The position numbers were made by a program, and so were the translations under genes. A model generated the notes under the pieces. The model had not been told where the DNA came from. It saw only the letters and a program-made list of their open reading frames with translations, and made no database searches. Of a stretch of DNA of 33,068 nucleotides, positions 1 to 7,488 are shown in pieces. Source of the DNA: Candidatus Kaiserbacteria bacterium (lineage in GTDB: Bacteria; Patescibacteria; Paceibacteria; UBA9973; UBA2100); NCBI GenBank assembly GCA_002401495.1, contig NVTG01000019.1:1-33068 (forward strand), read 5' to 3'. Numbering within the stretch: the first letter of the stretch is position 1; every line of letters begins with the position of its first letter.

Positions 1-636
1 AACGAAGATCATTTATTTGAGCTAAATAAGCTTATAAAAACACGAAATCTTATTGTTCATAATTCATCTAGAGCAGACAAAGAGTATGTAAGGAAGTACG
101 GTATAAAAAAGATGAAAGAAGGTGACAACATTCCTATATGTAAGCACTATCTCAAAGATTCGCTATCTTTAATTTTTTATGTTGGCAGCTATCTTCTACA
201 AGCAACACAAATAAATCAAACTAAAGAGAAGCTAACTACTCGTGACTTTGTTCTAAATGATGTGATGCACGAGTTGGTAAAGAAAGAAAAATATACTTTT
301 CTAAAGGAGCTCTATAATACTGCAAATAGTATTGGGCTAGATGATATGAACAGAAAGATGATGATTATAAATTTTTGTGTTGGTTTGAAAAAACAAGGGA
401 AATCCAAATCACATATTGAAAAAGTATTAATCAAAGAAGATTGGAGTGTAGAAGATCCTAACATTGCATTATGTTTGGCAGCACTGAGAGATGAGGATGA
501 GGAATTCTATTCACGTTTGAGAAGACTAATTAAAAATGGCAATCTATCAGACGAAGATTTAGTTGATTGGGAGGTATTTAGTTTTTACAGAAAAAAGACA
601 AAGTTTAGAGAAATTGTTAAAAGAGTGATAAAATAA
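1..636 (+). CDS. HEPN-motif protein, 5'-truncated by window edge
   Basis: The reading frame is open from base 1, well before the first in-frame ATG at 112, so the true start lies outside the window; 211 residues are visible. Near the visible N-terminus is TRNLIVHN, which fits the HEPN signature R-x4-6-H with a polar residue after the Arg. In HEPN proteins this Arg/His pair forms the active site of a metal-independent endoribonuclease; such domains occur in toxin-antitoxin, abortive-infection and RNA-processing proteins. The remaining sequence is helical-looking, rich in Lys/Glu, with no membrane segment or signal peptide. The C-terminus is basic. No partner gene is visible downstream; the next gene is on the other strand. 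The HEPN call rests on the motif and its local sequence style only; target and role are unknown. Confidence 0.6.
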   Translation, partial: NEDHLFELNKLIKTRNLIVHNSSRADKEYVRKYGIKKMKEGDNIPICKHYLKDSLSLIFYVGSYLLQATQINQTKEKLTTRDFVLNDVMHELVKKEKYTFLKELYNTANSIGLDDMNRKMMIINFCVGLKKQGKSKSHIEKVLIKEDWSVEDPNIALCLAALRDEDEEFYSRLRRLIKNGNLSDEDLVDWEVFSFYRKKTKFREIVKRVIK

Positions 637-741
637 ATCTATGACACTATTGGGTAAATAATGATAAGGTATTAACTAAAAAGGTGTGGTGGACTCCGAG
701 CTTTTTATATGTTCTAGCTTTAATGTAGAATCCAAAAAGCG

Positions 742-751
742 TGGGCGCCCA
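742..751 (-). terminator. Weak candidate terminator of the secreted-protein gene
   Basis: Read on the minus strand, the palindrome TGGGCGCCCA is followed by CGCTTTTT, 27-45 bases after the stop codon. The palindrome leaves almost no loop, so a good hairpin is doubtful. The rest of 637-777 shows nothing else I can name. Confidence 0.25.
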
Positions 752-777
752 AAGATCCTTCTCTCAATAACCTCGCA

Positions 778-1488
778 CTACCGCACCCTCCTTCCTCTAA
801 CCCCCCGCCAAAATACAAACGCAACAAAGAGGATTACAAACACAAACCACATTCGTACTAAGAACGAAAGAATTGTAAGGCCAATAACTCCGGCCTTCTT
901 CCAAATTTCTAAACCTTCTATTGAAGACACAACCTTTACAGTTTCAACCAACTCTTTTGCCGCCGACTCCTCTTCAATTTCTAAAGGAAGTATCTTGTCT
1001 CTAGTGTCTTCTAATTTTTCAACAACAGATTCAACAAAAGGATTTACTCCAGTAACCGCCTTCTCCTTAATGGTTTCTATAACCTCAGGTATGTTTGTTG
1101 GAAGTGCTAAAGCTTTCTTCTCTTTACGAGCAACAGAAACTGAAGTATCAGAAAGGGTGGTATAGGTAACACTCTGTTCTTTAACGGATGTAATGTATGC
1201 ACTAACGTCATGATTTCCTCCTGTGAAGACATATTCTACTGAAACCGGAACAACATTGTTTTTAGTAACAAAAAAGTCAGTTGAGCCAACAATTTCTGAA
1301 TTAACTAAAAAGGAAACACTTCCTGTAATAGTTTGATCACTTTGGTTTTGAATGGCGGTAAATATACGAACACTCTCACCCTCAGACGGAGTTGGAGTAG
1401 AAAACCAAACACCTTCAACTACACCAGCGTTTAATGCGGCGGAGACTCCTAAAGGGAAAAACAGAAGAACAAGAAAAAGTCTTTTCAT
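778..1488 (-). CDS. Secreted, C-terminally anchored protein with CARDB/Ig-like domain
   Basis: 236 residues. Residues 1-20 form a signal peptide (basic start, hydrophobic core, cleavage-like VSAA). Residues about 25-110 resemble a CARDB-type beta-sandwich (a phrase like GESVRIFTAIQNQSDQ followed by alternating hydrophobic strands), a fold often used for extracellular adhesion or presentation. Residues about 120-185 are charged and probably helical. Residues about 195-228 are one hydrophobic segment, followed by a strongly basic tail (RGVRGRRVR), so the protein should be anchored with its bulk outside. It is divergent from the MscS gene. The candidate minus-strand -10 box TACAAT (1497-1502) is 8 bases before the ATG and there is no Shine-Dalgarno, suggesting a leaderless mRNA. 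Function unknown beyond a surface role. Confidence 0.72.
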   Translation of the reverse strand: MKRLFLVLLFFPLGVSAALNAGVVEGVWFSTPTPSEGESVRIFTAIQNQSDQTITGSVSFLVNSEIVGSTDFFVTKNNVVPVSVEYVFTGGNHDVSAYITSVKEQSVTYTTLSDTSVSVARKEKKALALPTNIPEVIETIKEKAVTGVNPFVESVVEKLEDTRDKILPLEIEEESAAKELVETVKVVSSIEGLEIWKKAGVIGLTILSFLVRMWFVFVILFVAFVFWRGVRGRRVR

Positions 1489-1523
1489 TACATAATATTG
1501 TACCCCGTGGTAGAATTTTTTCT
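1489..1523. promoter_or_regulatory. Divergent promoter region, both genes probably leaderless
   Basis: The 35 bases between the two start codons hold a minus-strand TACAAT (1497-1502), 8 bases before ATG 1488, and a plus-strand TAGAAT (1511-1516), 7 bases before ATG 1524. At these distances transcription would begin at or next to each A of ATG. There is no room for a 5' leader or a Shine-Dalgarno site. Confidence 0.6.
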
Positions 1524-2549
1524 ATGAACGAATTTACACAATACATTTTAACTTCAAATGAATATATTCAAGCGCTAGCTGTTATGGGAGTAGCATTTTT
1601 CGCAGCATTGATAGTTTTGCCTTTTGTTGCAGGAGTAGTTAAGTTCCTAACAAGAAAAACAGAAACAGACGTTGATGATAAGTTAATTGCAGCATTAAAT
1701 AAGCCAGTCTTTAATATTGTCCTATTAATAGGTGTTCTCGTAGCACTTCCTATACTTAGCCTACCCGCGTATTCAGTATTGATAACAAAAACACTTTTTG
1801 TACTAGTGATCTCGAAAGGAATACTTAGAGTTGCAAAAGTTCTTCTAGAAGGAGCATCAGAGCACGATAGGGTTAAATCTATAAACGACCAGACACTTCC
1901 TTTGTTTAACAACCTAGTTTTGATGGTTATCATCCTTGCCGCACTCTACGCAATGTTCTTAGTATGGGGAATTGATGTAACTGCCTGGTTGGCGAGCGCT
2001 GGGATTTTGGGTATTGCAATTGGTTTTGCTGCCAAAGACACTCTTTCAAACCTAATTTCAGGAGCATTCATTTTAGCTGACAAACCATACTCCATTGGGG
2101 ACCTTGTTGTACTAGGATCAGGAATTACCGGAATAGTAAGTGCAGTAGGACTAAGAAGTACAAGAATACGAACATTTAATGATGAAGAGGTAACTGTTCC
2201 TAATGGCATTATTGCAAATGAAGCATTGATAAATAAATCAACTGGACCTGATACTGGAAGAGTGAAAGTTGAAGTTGGAGTAGCCTACGGAACTGATTTA
2301 GCGAAAGTTGAAGAGATTCTTCTAGATATTGCAAAAGGAAACGAAACTGTTATTGAAGAGCCAGCACCATCAGTTTCTTTCACAGACTTTGGAGACTCCT
2401 CACTTGATTTTGTACTTTCCTGTCGCGTTAGAAGTCCACTGGACGTTTTTGGAACAGCTAGTGAATTAAGAGGCGCTATACACTCAAGGTTTGCAGAGAA
2501 CAACATTGAAATTCCGTACCCGCAAAGGGACGTTAATATGAAGAATTAA
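1524..2549 (+). CDS. Small-conductance mechanosensitive channel (MscS family)
   Basis: 341 residues from ATG 1524. The open frame extends upstream to 1434, but that part lies within the divergent gene and upstream of the TAGAAT box, so 1524 is preferred. Several N-terminal hydrophobic segments are followed by the MscS pore-helix pattern, Gly/Ala rich (WLASAGILGIAIGFAAKDTL), then the beta-domain phrase KPYSIGDLV and TRIRTFNDEEVTVPNG, typical of the MscS beta and C-terminal domains. MscS channels open under membrane tension and release solutes on hypo-osmotic shock in the cytoplasmic membrane. The stop codon is 2 bases before the next start, so it is co-transcribed with the cupredoxin-like gene. 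Confidence 0.92.
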   Translation: MNEFTQYILTSNEYIQALAVMGVAFFAALIVLPFVAGVVKFLTRKTETDVDDKLIAALNKPVFNIVLLIGVLVALPILSLPAYSVLITKTLFVLVISKGILRVAKVLLEGASEHDRVKSINDQTLPLFNNLVLMVIILAALYAMFLVWGIDVTAWLASAGILGIAIGFAAKDTLSNLISGAFILADKPYSIGDLVVLGSGITGIVSAVGLRSTRIRTFNDEEVTVPNGIIANEALINKSTGPDTGRVKVEVGVAYGTDLAKVEEILLDIAKGNETVIEEPAPSVSFTDFGDSSLDFVLSCRVRSPLDVFGTASELRGAIHSRFAENNIEIPYPQRDVNMKN

Positions 2550-2551
2550 TT

Positions 2552-3013
2552 ATGAAATCATTAGTATTGTTGATAATAGCAGTAGCTTTAGTATGGGGAG
2601 GTTGGGTTATCTTCGGTCCCTCTAAAGATGTAGTAGAAGAAGTTCCAGTAAATGAACCTATGGTTATGGAAGATGGAACAATTGAAGAGGAGCCAATGGG
2701 AGATCCAATCTTCCACGCGTTAATTACTTACACAGATGATGGGTTTGATAACAGTGATATAACGATAAACAAAGGTGACACCGTAAGGTTTGTAGATCAA
2801 TCAACTAATGGGGTTTGGGTAGGAAGCAATAGTCACCCAACTCACACTAACTACCCAAAGAAGTCAGAAGGAGACTGTCTTGGGAGTTCGTTTGATACTT
2901 GCCGAATATTAGTTGCTGCAGAATTCTGGGAATTTACATTTGATGAAGTAGGTAAGTGGAGTTATCACAACCATGCAAAAGCAAGAGACGGTGGTGTTAT
3001 AACAGTAGAATAA
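2552..3013 (+). CDS. Membrane-anchored cupredoxin-like protein
   Basis: 153 residues. Residues 1-21 are a hydrophobic N-terminal anchor, followed by an acidic linker (to about 50) and then a cupredoxin-like beta-sandwich: NKGDTVRFVDQSTNG, NSHPTHTNYP and a C-terminal KWSYHNHAKARDGGVITVE-type ending. In classic type 1 copper proteins the last loop supplies Cys, His and Met (Y-H-C-x2-H-x4-M). Here the loop reads YHNHAKARDGG: the Cys and Met are missing. Histidines near 90-95 and in YHNH remain and could bind a metal, and two Cys (in EGDCLG and FDTCRI) lie in an insert and may form a disulfide. Likely faces the outside. It sits in a tight operon between MscS and a DoxX-like protein. Fold call good; copper binding uncertain. 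Confidence 0.75.
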   Translation: MKSLVLLIIAVALVWGGWVIFGPSKDVVEEVPVNEPMVMEDGTIEEEPMGDPIFHALITYTDDGFDNSDITINKGDTVRFVDQSTNGVWVGSNSHPTHTNYPKKSEGDCLGSSFDTCRILVAAEFWEFTFDEVGKWSYHNHAKARDGGVITVE

Positions 3014-3014
3014 A

Positions 3015-3377
3015 ATGCACGGAACTAATCTTGAAAGGGTACTTCGTTTTAGTTTAGCCTTTTCCTTTATATACCCGGCGGTTTCAGCTTGGTTTAATCC
3101 ATATGCTTGGATCGGGTACTTTCCAGCGTTTATGCTTGATTTGGCAGGACCCCATGGGATGTTAATGCTACACATATTTGGTGCAACGGAGATAATAATA
3201 GGACTTTCAATCATCTTTGGTAGAAAAATACTCTATCCAAGTATAGTAGCTGCAATATACCTACTATTAATAGTTGTACTAAACCTTAGTCAGATGGACG
3301 TTATCTTCAGGGATATAAGTATATTAGGTATAGCTCTAGCACTGATTCTCCTTCACAAAGAACAAAAATTAGATTAA
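3015..3377 (+). CDS. Small DoxX-like integral membrane protein
   Basis: 120 residues, four probable transmembrane helices (about 8-25, 45-65, 70-88, 95-115). The start LERVLRFSLAFSFIYPAVSAWFNP, the GATEIIIGLSIIFGR turn before helix 3 and the overall topology fit the DoxX/DoxD-like superfamily. Members of that superfamily are small quinone- or redox-linked membrane proteins with few defined functions. The start codon follows the cupredoxin-like gene by one base, suggesting translational coupling, and thiI follows 9 bases after the stop. Pairing of a DoxX-like with a cupredoxin-like protein suggests a membrane redox role, but this is inference. Confidence 0.6.
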   Translation: MHGTNLERVLRFSLAFSFIYPAVSAWFNPYAWIGYFPAFMLDLAGPHGMLMLHIFGATEIIIGLSIIFGRKILYPSIVAAIYLLLIVVLNLSQMDVIFRDISILGIALALILLHKEQKLD

Positions 3378-3386
3378 AGTATTTTT

Positions 3387-4553
3387 ATGGAAAACGTAGC
3401 CGTAGTTCACTACGATGAAATCGCTCTAAAGGGAGCCAATCGTAAGATGTTTGAAGGCGCTTTAGTTAGCAACCTTGAACAAAAAATTTCTGACAAACAG
3501 ATACCTTTTATAGTATCTAGAAAATGGGGGAGACTTCTGATCGAAAAACTAGATGGCTCACACATAGAGGAGTTAAAAAAGATACTGAGCTCTACTCCCG
3601 GAGTAGTAGTTTTCGGACTAGGAATAAGTGTAGAGCCTAATAAAGAAAGTATTCTGGAAGGGGTACGTCATGTCGCACAACATATAGAGGAGGATTTTAA
3701 TACGTTTCGGATAACAACCAGTAGAGTGAACAAGAAGTTTGAATTAACTTCAAACGAAATGAATATTTTAGCAGGGGACGCTGTTTGGAAAATACTCGAC
3801 GGAAAAAAGGAAGTAAAGCTAAAGAATTCGGATATAAATATAAGGATAGAAATCTTGGAAGACGTTTCCTACATTTATGTAAAGGAGCAAGGCCTTTCAG
3901 GACTTCCTGTAGGATCTTCAGGACGCGCTATTGCATTACTATCAGGTGGGTTTGACTCACCTGTAGCCACTCACATGTGTGCAGTTCGCGGAGTGCGCCC
4001 AATACTAATGCACTTTCATTCATATCCGCAAACTTCTAAGGCCGCAATGGAAAAAGTTGAAGAACTTGGAAAAGTTTTAAAAGAAGTGTGTGGCCCGATA
4101 ACTTTAGTTTTGGTCCCTCTGCTTGATGCTCAAAAAGAAATCGCAATTGTGGCCCCCGAGAGACTTCGAGTTATTCTCTACAGAAGATTGATGATGGAAG
4201 CTGCTGAAAAGTACGCTTTAAAAAATAACGCAAAGGCAATTATAACTGGAGAAGCAGTTGGCCAAGTTGCCTCACAAACATTAGAAAATATTGGTGTGGT
4301 TGATCAAGCTACCAGTCTTCCAATATTAAGACCTCTTGCAGGAATGAATAAAAGAGAAATTATAGATCGCTCTCGAGAAATAAATACACACGATATTTCA
4401 GTATTACCACACGATGATACATGCACCGTATTTATGCCAAAACACCCAGAAACTAGAGCAAAACTAAAGGATGTAATCGAAGCTGAAGAAAAGTACGATA
4501 AAGAGAGTTTAGTTGCCCACATGCTAGAACGCTCAGAAGTGATCAAGCTGTAG
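3387..4553 (+). CDS. thiI: tRNA 4-thiouridine synthase ThiI (no rhodanese domain)
   Basis: 388 residues. Residues about 1-165 form the ferredoxin-like/THUMP RNA-binding part. The PP-loop SGGFDSP (186-192) binds ATP and adenylates U8 of tRNA. A Cys346 in DDTCTVFMPKHPETR matches the conserved C-terminal motif of the catalytic domain. The protein ends there, without the rhodanese domain of the E. coli enzyme, as in many Gram-positive and CPR ThiI proteins, where sulfur is thought to be delivered directly by a cysteine desulfurase; none is seen here. Expected product: s4U8 in tRNA (UV sensor and tRNA stability). Starts 9 bases after the DoxX-like gene, so probably the end of that operon. Confidence 0.93.
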   Translation: MENVAVVHYDEIALKGANRKMFEGALVSNLEQKISDKQIPFIVSRKWGRLLIEKLDGSHIEELKKILSSTPGVVVFGLGISVEPNKESILEGVRHVAQHIEEDFNTFRITTSRVNKKFELTSNEMNILAGDAVWKILDGKKEVKLKNSDINIRIEILEDVSYIYVKEQGLSGLPVGSSGRAIALLSGGFDSPVATHMCAVRGVRPILMHFHSYPQTSKAAMEKVEELGKVLKEVCGPITLVLVPLLDAQKEIAIVAPERLRVILYRRLMMEAAEKYALKNNAKAIITGEAVGQVASQTLENIGVVDQATSLPILRPLAGMNKREIIDRSREINTHDISVLPHDDTCTVFMPKHPETRAKLKDVIEAEEKYDKESLVAHMLERSEVIKL

Positions 4554-4559
4554 TACAAT
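4554..4559 (+). promoter_or_regulatory. -10 box TACAAT for the flavodoxin-fold gene
   Basis: TACAAT overlaps the thiI stop codon and lies exactly 8 bases before ATG 4568. No Shine-Dalgarno is present. This predicts a leaderless transcript starting at or near the ATG. Confidence 0.55.
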
Positions 4560-4567
4560 TTAGTTAC

Positions 4568-5164
4568 ATGAAGGTGCTCATTGTAACTGCCCATCCCGCA
4601 AGCAAGGGATTTACACATAAAATAGCCAAGCGCTATGCCAGTGTAAAAGAAGAGACCAGTAAGAGAAATGAGGTTTTTACAATGAACCTATACAACAAGA
4701 GATTTGCACAGCCCTTTCTGTGTTATGAAAATATAAAAACAGACTGTAAAGTAACTCCTGCTCAGAAAATAATTCAAGATAAAATACTCTGGGCTGACGA
4801 AATAGTTTTTGCTTTCCCTGTTTGGTGGTTTGGTCCACCTGCCATTTTAAAGAATTTCTTAGATCAGAACTTCACATCTGGATTTGCGTACAAATATCAC
4901 GATAATGGAATTAGAAGCGAGCTTCTAGAAGGACGAACTGCGAGGATTTTTGCAACAGCAGATGGACCAAAGATAATCTATTTCCTTTTCCGTATCGCAA
5001 CTTCTATGAGATGGAAGTATGGGGTTCTAGGATTCTGCGGAATTGATTTGAAATCTTTTGATATCTTTCCAGAAATGTTTAAGAGAACATCCGAAAAACA
5101 AAGAAATAGAATGTTACAAAGAGTTTCCGAGAGAGCAAGAAATTTTGCACCAATTAAAAAATAG
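4568..5164 (+). CDS. NAD(P)H-quinone oxidoreductase-like flavodoxin-fold protein
   Basis: 198 residues. The N-terminus MKVLIVTAHPASKGFTHKIA is the phosphate-binding strand-loop-helix of the KefF/MdaB/NQO1 flavodoxin-like family. The central AFPVWWFGPPAILKNFLDQ is the family's FMN/FAD-contacting loop, followed by ATADGP. These enzymes reduce quinones or other electrophiles by two electrons using NAD(P)H and flavin in the cytoplasm. Length is typical (about 190-230). It begins 14 bases after thiI with its own -10 box. The precise substrate cannot be read from sequence. Confidence 0.85.
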   Translation: MKVLIVTAHPASKGFTHKIAKRYASVKEETSKRNEVFTMNLYNKRFAQPFLCYENIKTDCKVTPAQKIIQDKILWADEIVFAFPVWWFGPPAILKNFLDQNFTSGFAYKYHDNGIRSELLEGRTARIFATADGPKIIYFLFRIATSMRWKYGVLGFCGIDLKSFDIFPEMFKRTSEKQRNRMLQRVSERARNFAPIKK

Positions 5165-5180
5165 TTTACACTTTAGATAA

Positions 5181-5750
5181 GTGTTTAAATTAATTTTCAA
5201 AATACTAGGAGTTTTAGTTATATTGACCATTTTATTGGGACTAGGTACTTTTGCCTACCTTGGTTCTTTCTATTCAATACAAAAGAGTACGGAGACATAT
5301 GACTGTGCCGTAGTGTTCGGTGCTGCTGTTTGGCCGGGAGGTACTCCGTCGGATGCGCTAAACGACAGGGTAAATACAGCGGTAGATATATATAACGAAG
5401 AAAGAGTTAGTTGCTTAATATTTTCAGGAGCAGATTCAGTCTACGGAAAACACGAAGTGGATGTGATGGTAGATATTGCGTACAATCGAGAAGTTGAACT
5501 TGAAGACATAGAGTTAGACTATGAGGGAAATAATACGAGACAAACTATACAGAACCTAGATAATGATCGTTCATACGTATTAGTATCAAACGATTTTCAT
5601 TTAGCGCGTATAAATCTTTTAGCAAAACAAAGAAAGTTAAAGGACTACTCAGTTGAATATAGTCTCTATGCAAACGGTAGGTATTCACGAGAGTCTTTCT
5701 TTGTTGTTAGAGAAATAGCAGCTTTTTGGTACTATGCATTAGGAGCTTAA
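5181..5750 (+). CDS. YdcF-like (DUF218) membrane-anchored protein
   Basis: 189 residues from a GTG start at 5181. Residues 5-28 form one hydrophobic anchor; the rest is a DUF218/YdcF-type domain: YDCAVVFGAAVWPGGTPSDAL early, then NTRQTIQNL and VSNDFHLARI, which match the family's nucleotide- or sugar-binding loop pattern (ENT..N, T..FH..R). Relatives (SanA, YdcF) are linked to envelope barrier function. TACACT (5167-5172) lies 8 bases before GTG and no ribosome site is present, so the mRNA may be leaderless with a GTG start. Biochemical activity unknown. Confidence 0.75.
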   Translation: MFKLIFKILGVLVILTILLGLGTFAYLGSFYSIQKSTETYDCAVVFGAAVWPGGTPSDALNDRVNTAVDIYNEERVSCLIFSGADSVYGKHEVDVMVDIAYNREVELEDIELDYEGNNTRQTIQNLDNDRSYVLVSNDFHLARINLLAKQRKLKDYSVEYSLYANGRYSRESFFVVREIAAFWYYALGA

Positions 5751-5766
5751 TATTAATAATATTTTT

Positions 5767-6180
5767 ATGGGATTTGATGCAAATATTTTGGCGATTCTAG
5801 CAGGTGGATTATCAGCTGTTTTAGTAGGATTCATTTGGTATTCACCAATGGTTTTTGGAAGAGTTTGGATGGCACTAGCCAGGCTAAACCCAGTACAAGT
5901 TGAAGAAAGTAAGAAGAAGATGCCACTTATGGCGTTTCTTGGATTCTCTACTGCGGTAATACTTTCTTGGGTAATTCAACAGTTTACCTTTGTTTGGGGA
6001 GTTAAAGACTTAGGAGGTGCTATGGAATTAGGTTTTTGGATATGGCTTGGATTTATGGTTCCGGTTCTCCTCACTCCTGTTTTATGGGAGCAAAAAAGTT
6101 TTAAATACTTTGTTATAAATGCAGGGTACTGGCTTGTGAGTACACTCGTTATAGCTGGAATTGTATCCGTTTGGATTTAA
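5767..6180 (+). CDS. DUF1761 integral membrane protein
   Basis: 137 residues, four predicted transmembrane helices (about 8-28, 52-72, 85-105, 115-136). The motif GFIWYSPMVFGRVWM after helix 1 is characteristic of DUF1761, a family of small membrane proteins with no known function. The TAA stop shares its bases with the stop codon of the convergent pseudouridine synthase gene (TTAA at 6177-6180). A TAATAA box ends 7 bases before the ATG. Confidence 0.8.
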   Translation: MGFDANILAILAGGLSAVLVGFIWYSPMVFGRVWMALARLNPVQVEESKKKMPLMAFLGFSTAVILSWVIQQFTFVWGVKDLGGAMELGFWIWLGFMVPVLLTPVLWEQKSFKYFVINAGYWLVSTLVIAGIVSVWI

Positions 6181-6866
6181 ATAGGGATACCGGCAAGAGT
6201 AAGTAGGCTATCAACTTCCTCTTTACTTAGAGAGCGGTTTTCACCTTGCTCTACGTCTAATTTTAGATGCATCATCCTAACTCTTTTTAGGTTTTTAACC
6301 TGATATCCAAGAGCTGCACACATTCTACGTATTTGATGCTTTTTTCCTTCGGTAAGTATTAATGAAAAGGAATCCTCACCTAGCCTTTCAGTCTTTGCTT
6401 CTTTGGTTACGTATCCTTCTATGTCTACACCTTTTGTTAGTTTCTTTAAATCAGATTCCTTTATGTTCTTATCAACAACTACTTCATATTCTCTTTCGTG
6501 AGAATATTCTGGATTCAGTATTGAGTTAACAATTCTTCCATCATTTGTTAAGAGCATAAGACCATGTGAGTCTTTGTCTAATCTTCCTACCGGGGAAACT
6601 CCTTCTAGTCCGGATACGTCTTCTACACTCTGTTCACCATCCTGAGGGTTGTGGCTAACAATTCCACGAGGCTTATTAAATATGTAGTACTTGTATTCTT
6701 TAATTCCAACAACTTCCACTGAGTCGCTCTCAGTAACTTTTTGTCCCAGAACTGCCACCTCACCGTTAACGGTAACTTTACCTTGTTCGATAAGACGGTC
6801 CGCCTCACGCCGGGAACAGTAATGCTTTAACAGCAAAAATCTATTTATTCGTATTGGATATTCCAT
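6177..6866 (-). CDS. rluF: RluF-type pseudouridine synthase (RsuA/RluB/RluF family)
   Basis: 229 residues. Residues about 5-50 form an S4 RNA-binding domain (RINRFLLLKHYCSRREADRL). The catalytic domain follows, with GRLDKDSHGLMLLTNDG carrying the catalytic Asp, then HQIRRMCAALGYQVK and LKRVRMM. The GRLDKDSxGL form and the YxVKxLxRxRMM ending resemble E. coli RluF (23S U2604, also tRNA-Tyr U35) more than RluB or RsuA. It isomerizes uridine to pseudouridine in 23S rRNA in the cytoplasm. The start at 6866 has TATAAC (6873-6878) six bases upstream. Family certain; the exact target nucleotide is inferred. Confidence 0.85.
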   Translation of the reverse strand: MEYPIRINRFLLLKHYCSRREADRLIEQGKVTVNGEVAVLGQKVTESDSVEVVGIKEYKYYIFNKPRGIVSHNPQDGEQSVEDVSGLEGVSPVGRLDKDSHGLMLLTNDGRIVNSILNPEYSHEREYEVVVDKNIKESDLKKLTKGVDIEGYVTKEAKTERLGEDSFSLILTEGKKHQIRRMCAALGYQVKNLKRVRMMHLKLDVEQGENRSLSKEEVDSLLTLAGIPI

Positions 6867-6887
6867 ATGTACGTTATACTAGTAGTA
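6867..6887. promoter_or_regulatory. Bidirectional promoter with overlapping -10 boxes
   Basis: The 21 bases between the two start codons contain GTTATACT at 6873-6880. Read rightward it gives TATACT (6875-6880), 7 bases before ATG 6888. Read leftward it gives TATAAC (6878-6873), 6 bases before ATG 6866. The two -10 boxes share four bases, so one polymerase footprint must serve either direction, and both mRNAs would be leaderless. Confidence 0.65.
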
Positions 6888-7364
6888 ATGTACGACGCTG
6901 ACAAGCCTATGTTGGTAGGACTGATACTTTTGATCTCCGTTTTAGTCGGACTCTTGTCTATGGGAATTCTCGGGGGATCAGTTCTTCCTTATGATCCTTC
7001 GGGTCAATATCTAAAAATTCTCGAAGTAGACGGCACTAGAATTAAGGTAAATGTGGCTGATACGAAAGAAGAAAGAATAAATGGACTTTCAGGAGTAGAT
7101 GCTCTTCCAAGAAACGAAGGATTACTATTTGTTTTTGATGAGCCTGGTAAATATCCAATATGGATGAGAGGAATGGAATTTTCTCTTGATATATATTGGC
7201 TAGATGGTCAAGGAAAAATAGTCGACGCTTGGAAAAATGCAGATCCGAGTTCGTATCCGCAAATATATGAACCGGTGAGTGATGCTTACTATATTTTAGA
7301 GGTAAATTCAGGATTTTCAGAAGTATATAACATAGAAATAGGTGACTGGGTTACTGGGTTGTAG
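6888..7364 (+). CDS. DUF192 protein with N-terminal membrane anchor
   Basis: 158 residues from ATG 6888. An ATG at 6867 is in frame, but the TATACT promoter box lies inside that extension, so 6888 is the better start. Residues about 8-30 are a hydrophobic anchor or signal. The DUF192 domain follows: VADTKEERINGLSG, RNEGLLFVFDEPGKYPIWMRGM (MxxPL-like core) and LDIYWLDGQGKIVD. DUF192 proteins are small extracytoplasmic beta-rich proteins of unknown function, common in many phyla. Divergent from the rluF-type gene. The stop is followed by about 120 bases leading to the reductase gene. Confidence 0.85.
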   Translation: MYDADKPMLVGLILLISVLVGLLSMGILGGSVLPYDPSGQYLKILEVDGTRIKVNVADTKEERINGLSGVDALPRNEGLLFVFDEPGKYPIWMRGMEFSLDIYWLDGQGKIVDAWKNADPSSYPQIYEPVSDAYYILEVNSGFSEVYNIEIGDWVTGL

Positions 7365-7438
7365 TTCTAGACATAATTATTTTCTGTATTCTTCTCTACT
7401 ATCCACAGATTTTTTGTTGGGAGAATTTTGTACGGATG

Positions 7439-7468
7439 TAGAATAGTATAAGATCTCAAATATTGAGA
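7439..7468 (+). promoter_or_regulatory. Promoter and inverted repeat upstream of the ribonucleotide reductase gene
   Basis: Two possible -10 boxes, TAGAAT (7439-7444) and TATAAG (7447-7452), precede the perfect inverted repeat TCTCAA-ATA-TTGAGA (7454-7468). The repeat sits where a repressor would cover the transcription start. It is loosely like an NrdR box (AT-rich centre, short arms), but only one copy is evident and the match is weak. I see no cobalamin-riboswitch features in 7365-7488. Confidence 0.35.
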
Positions 7469-7488
7469 ACTATTACTATTAAGACCAA

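Noticed and set aside
686..1165. Plus-strand open frame of 159 codons
   Set aside because: Lies antisense to the secreted-protein gene, whose signal peptide, domain and anchor make sense; the plus-strand product is low-complexity Ser/Thr-rich.
7365..7488. Cobalamin riboswitch before the B12-dependent reductase
   Set aside because: The stretch is too short and lacks a B12-box-like conserved sequence or long paired elements.
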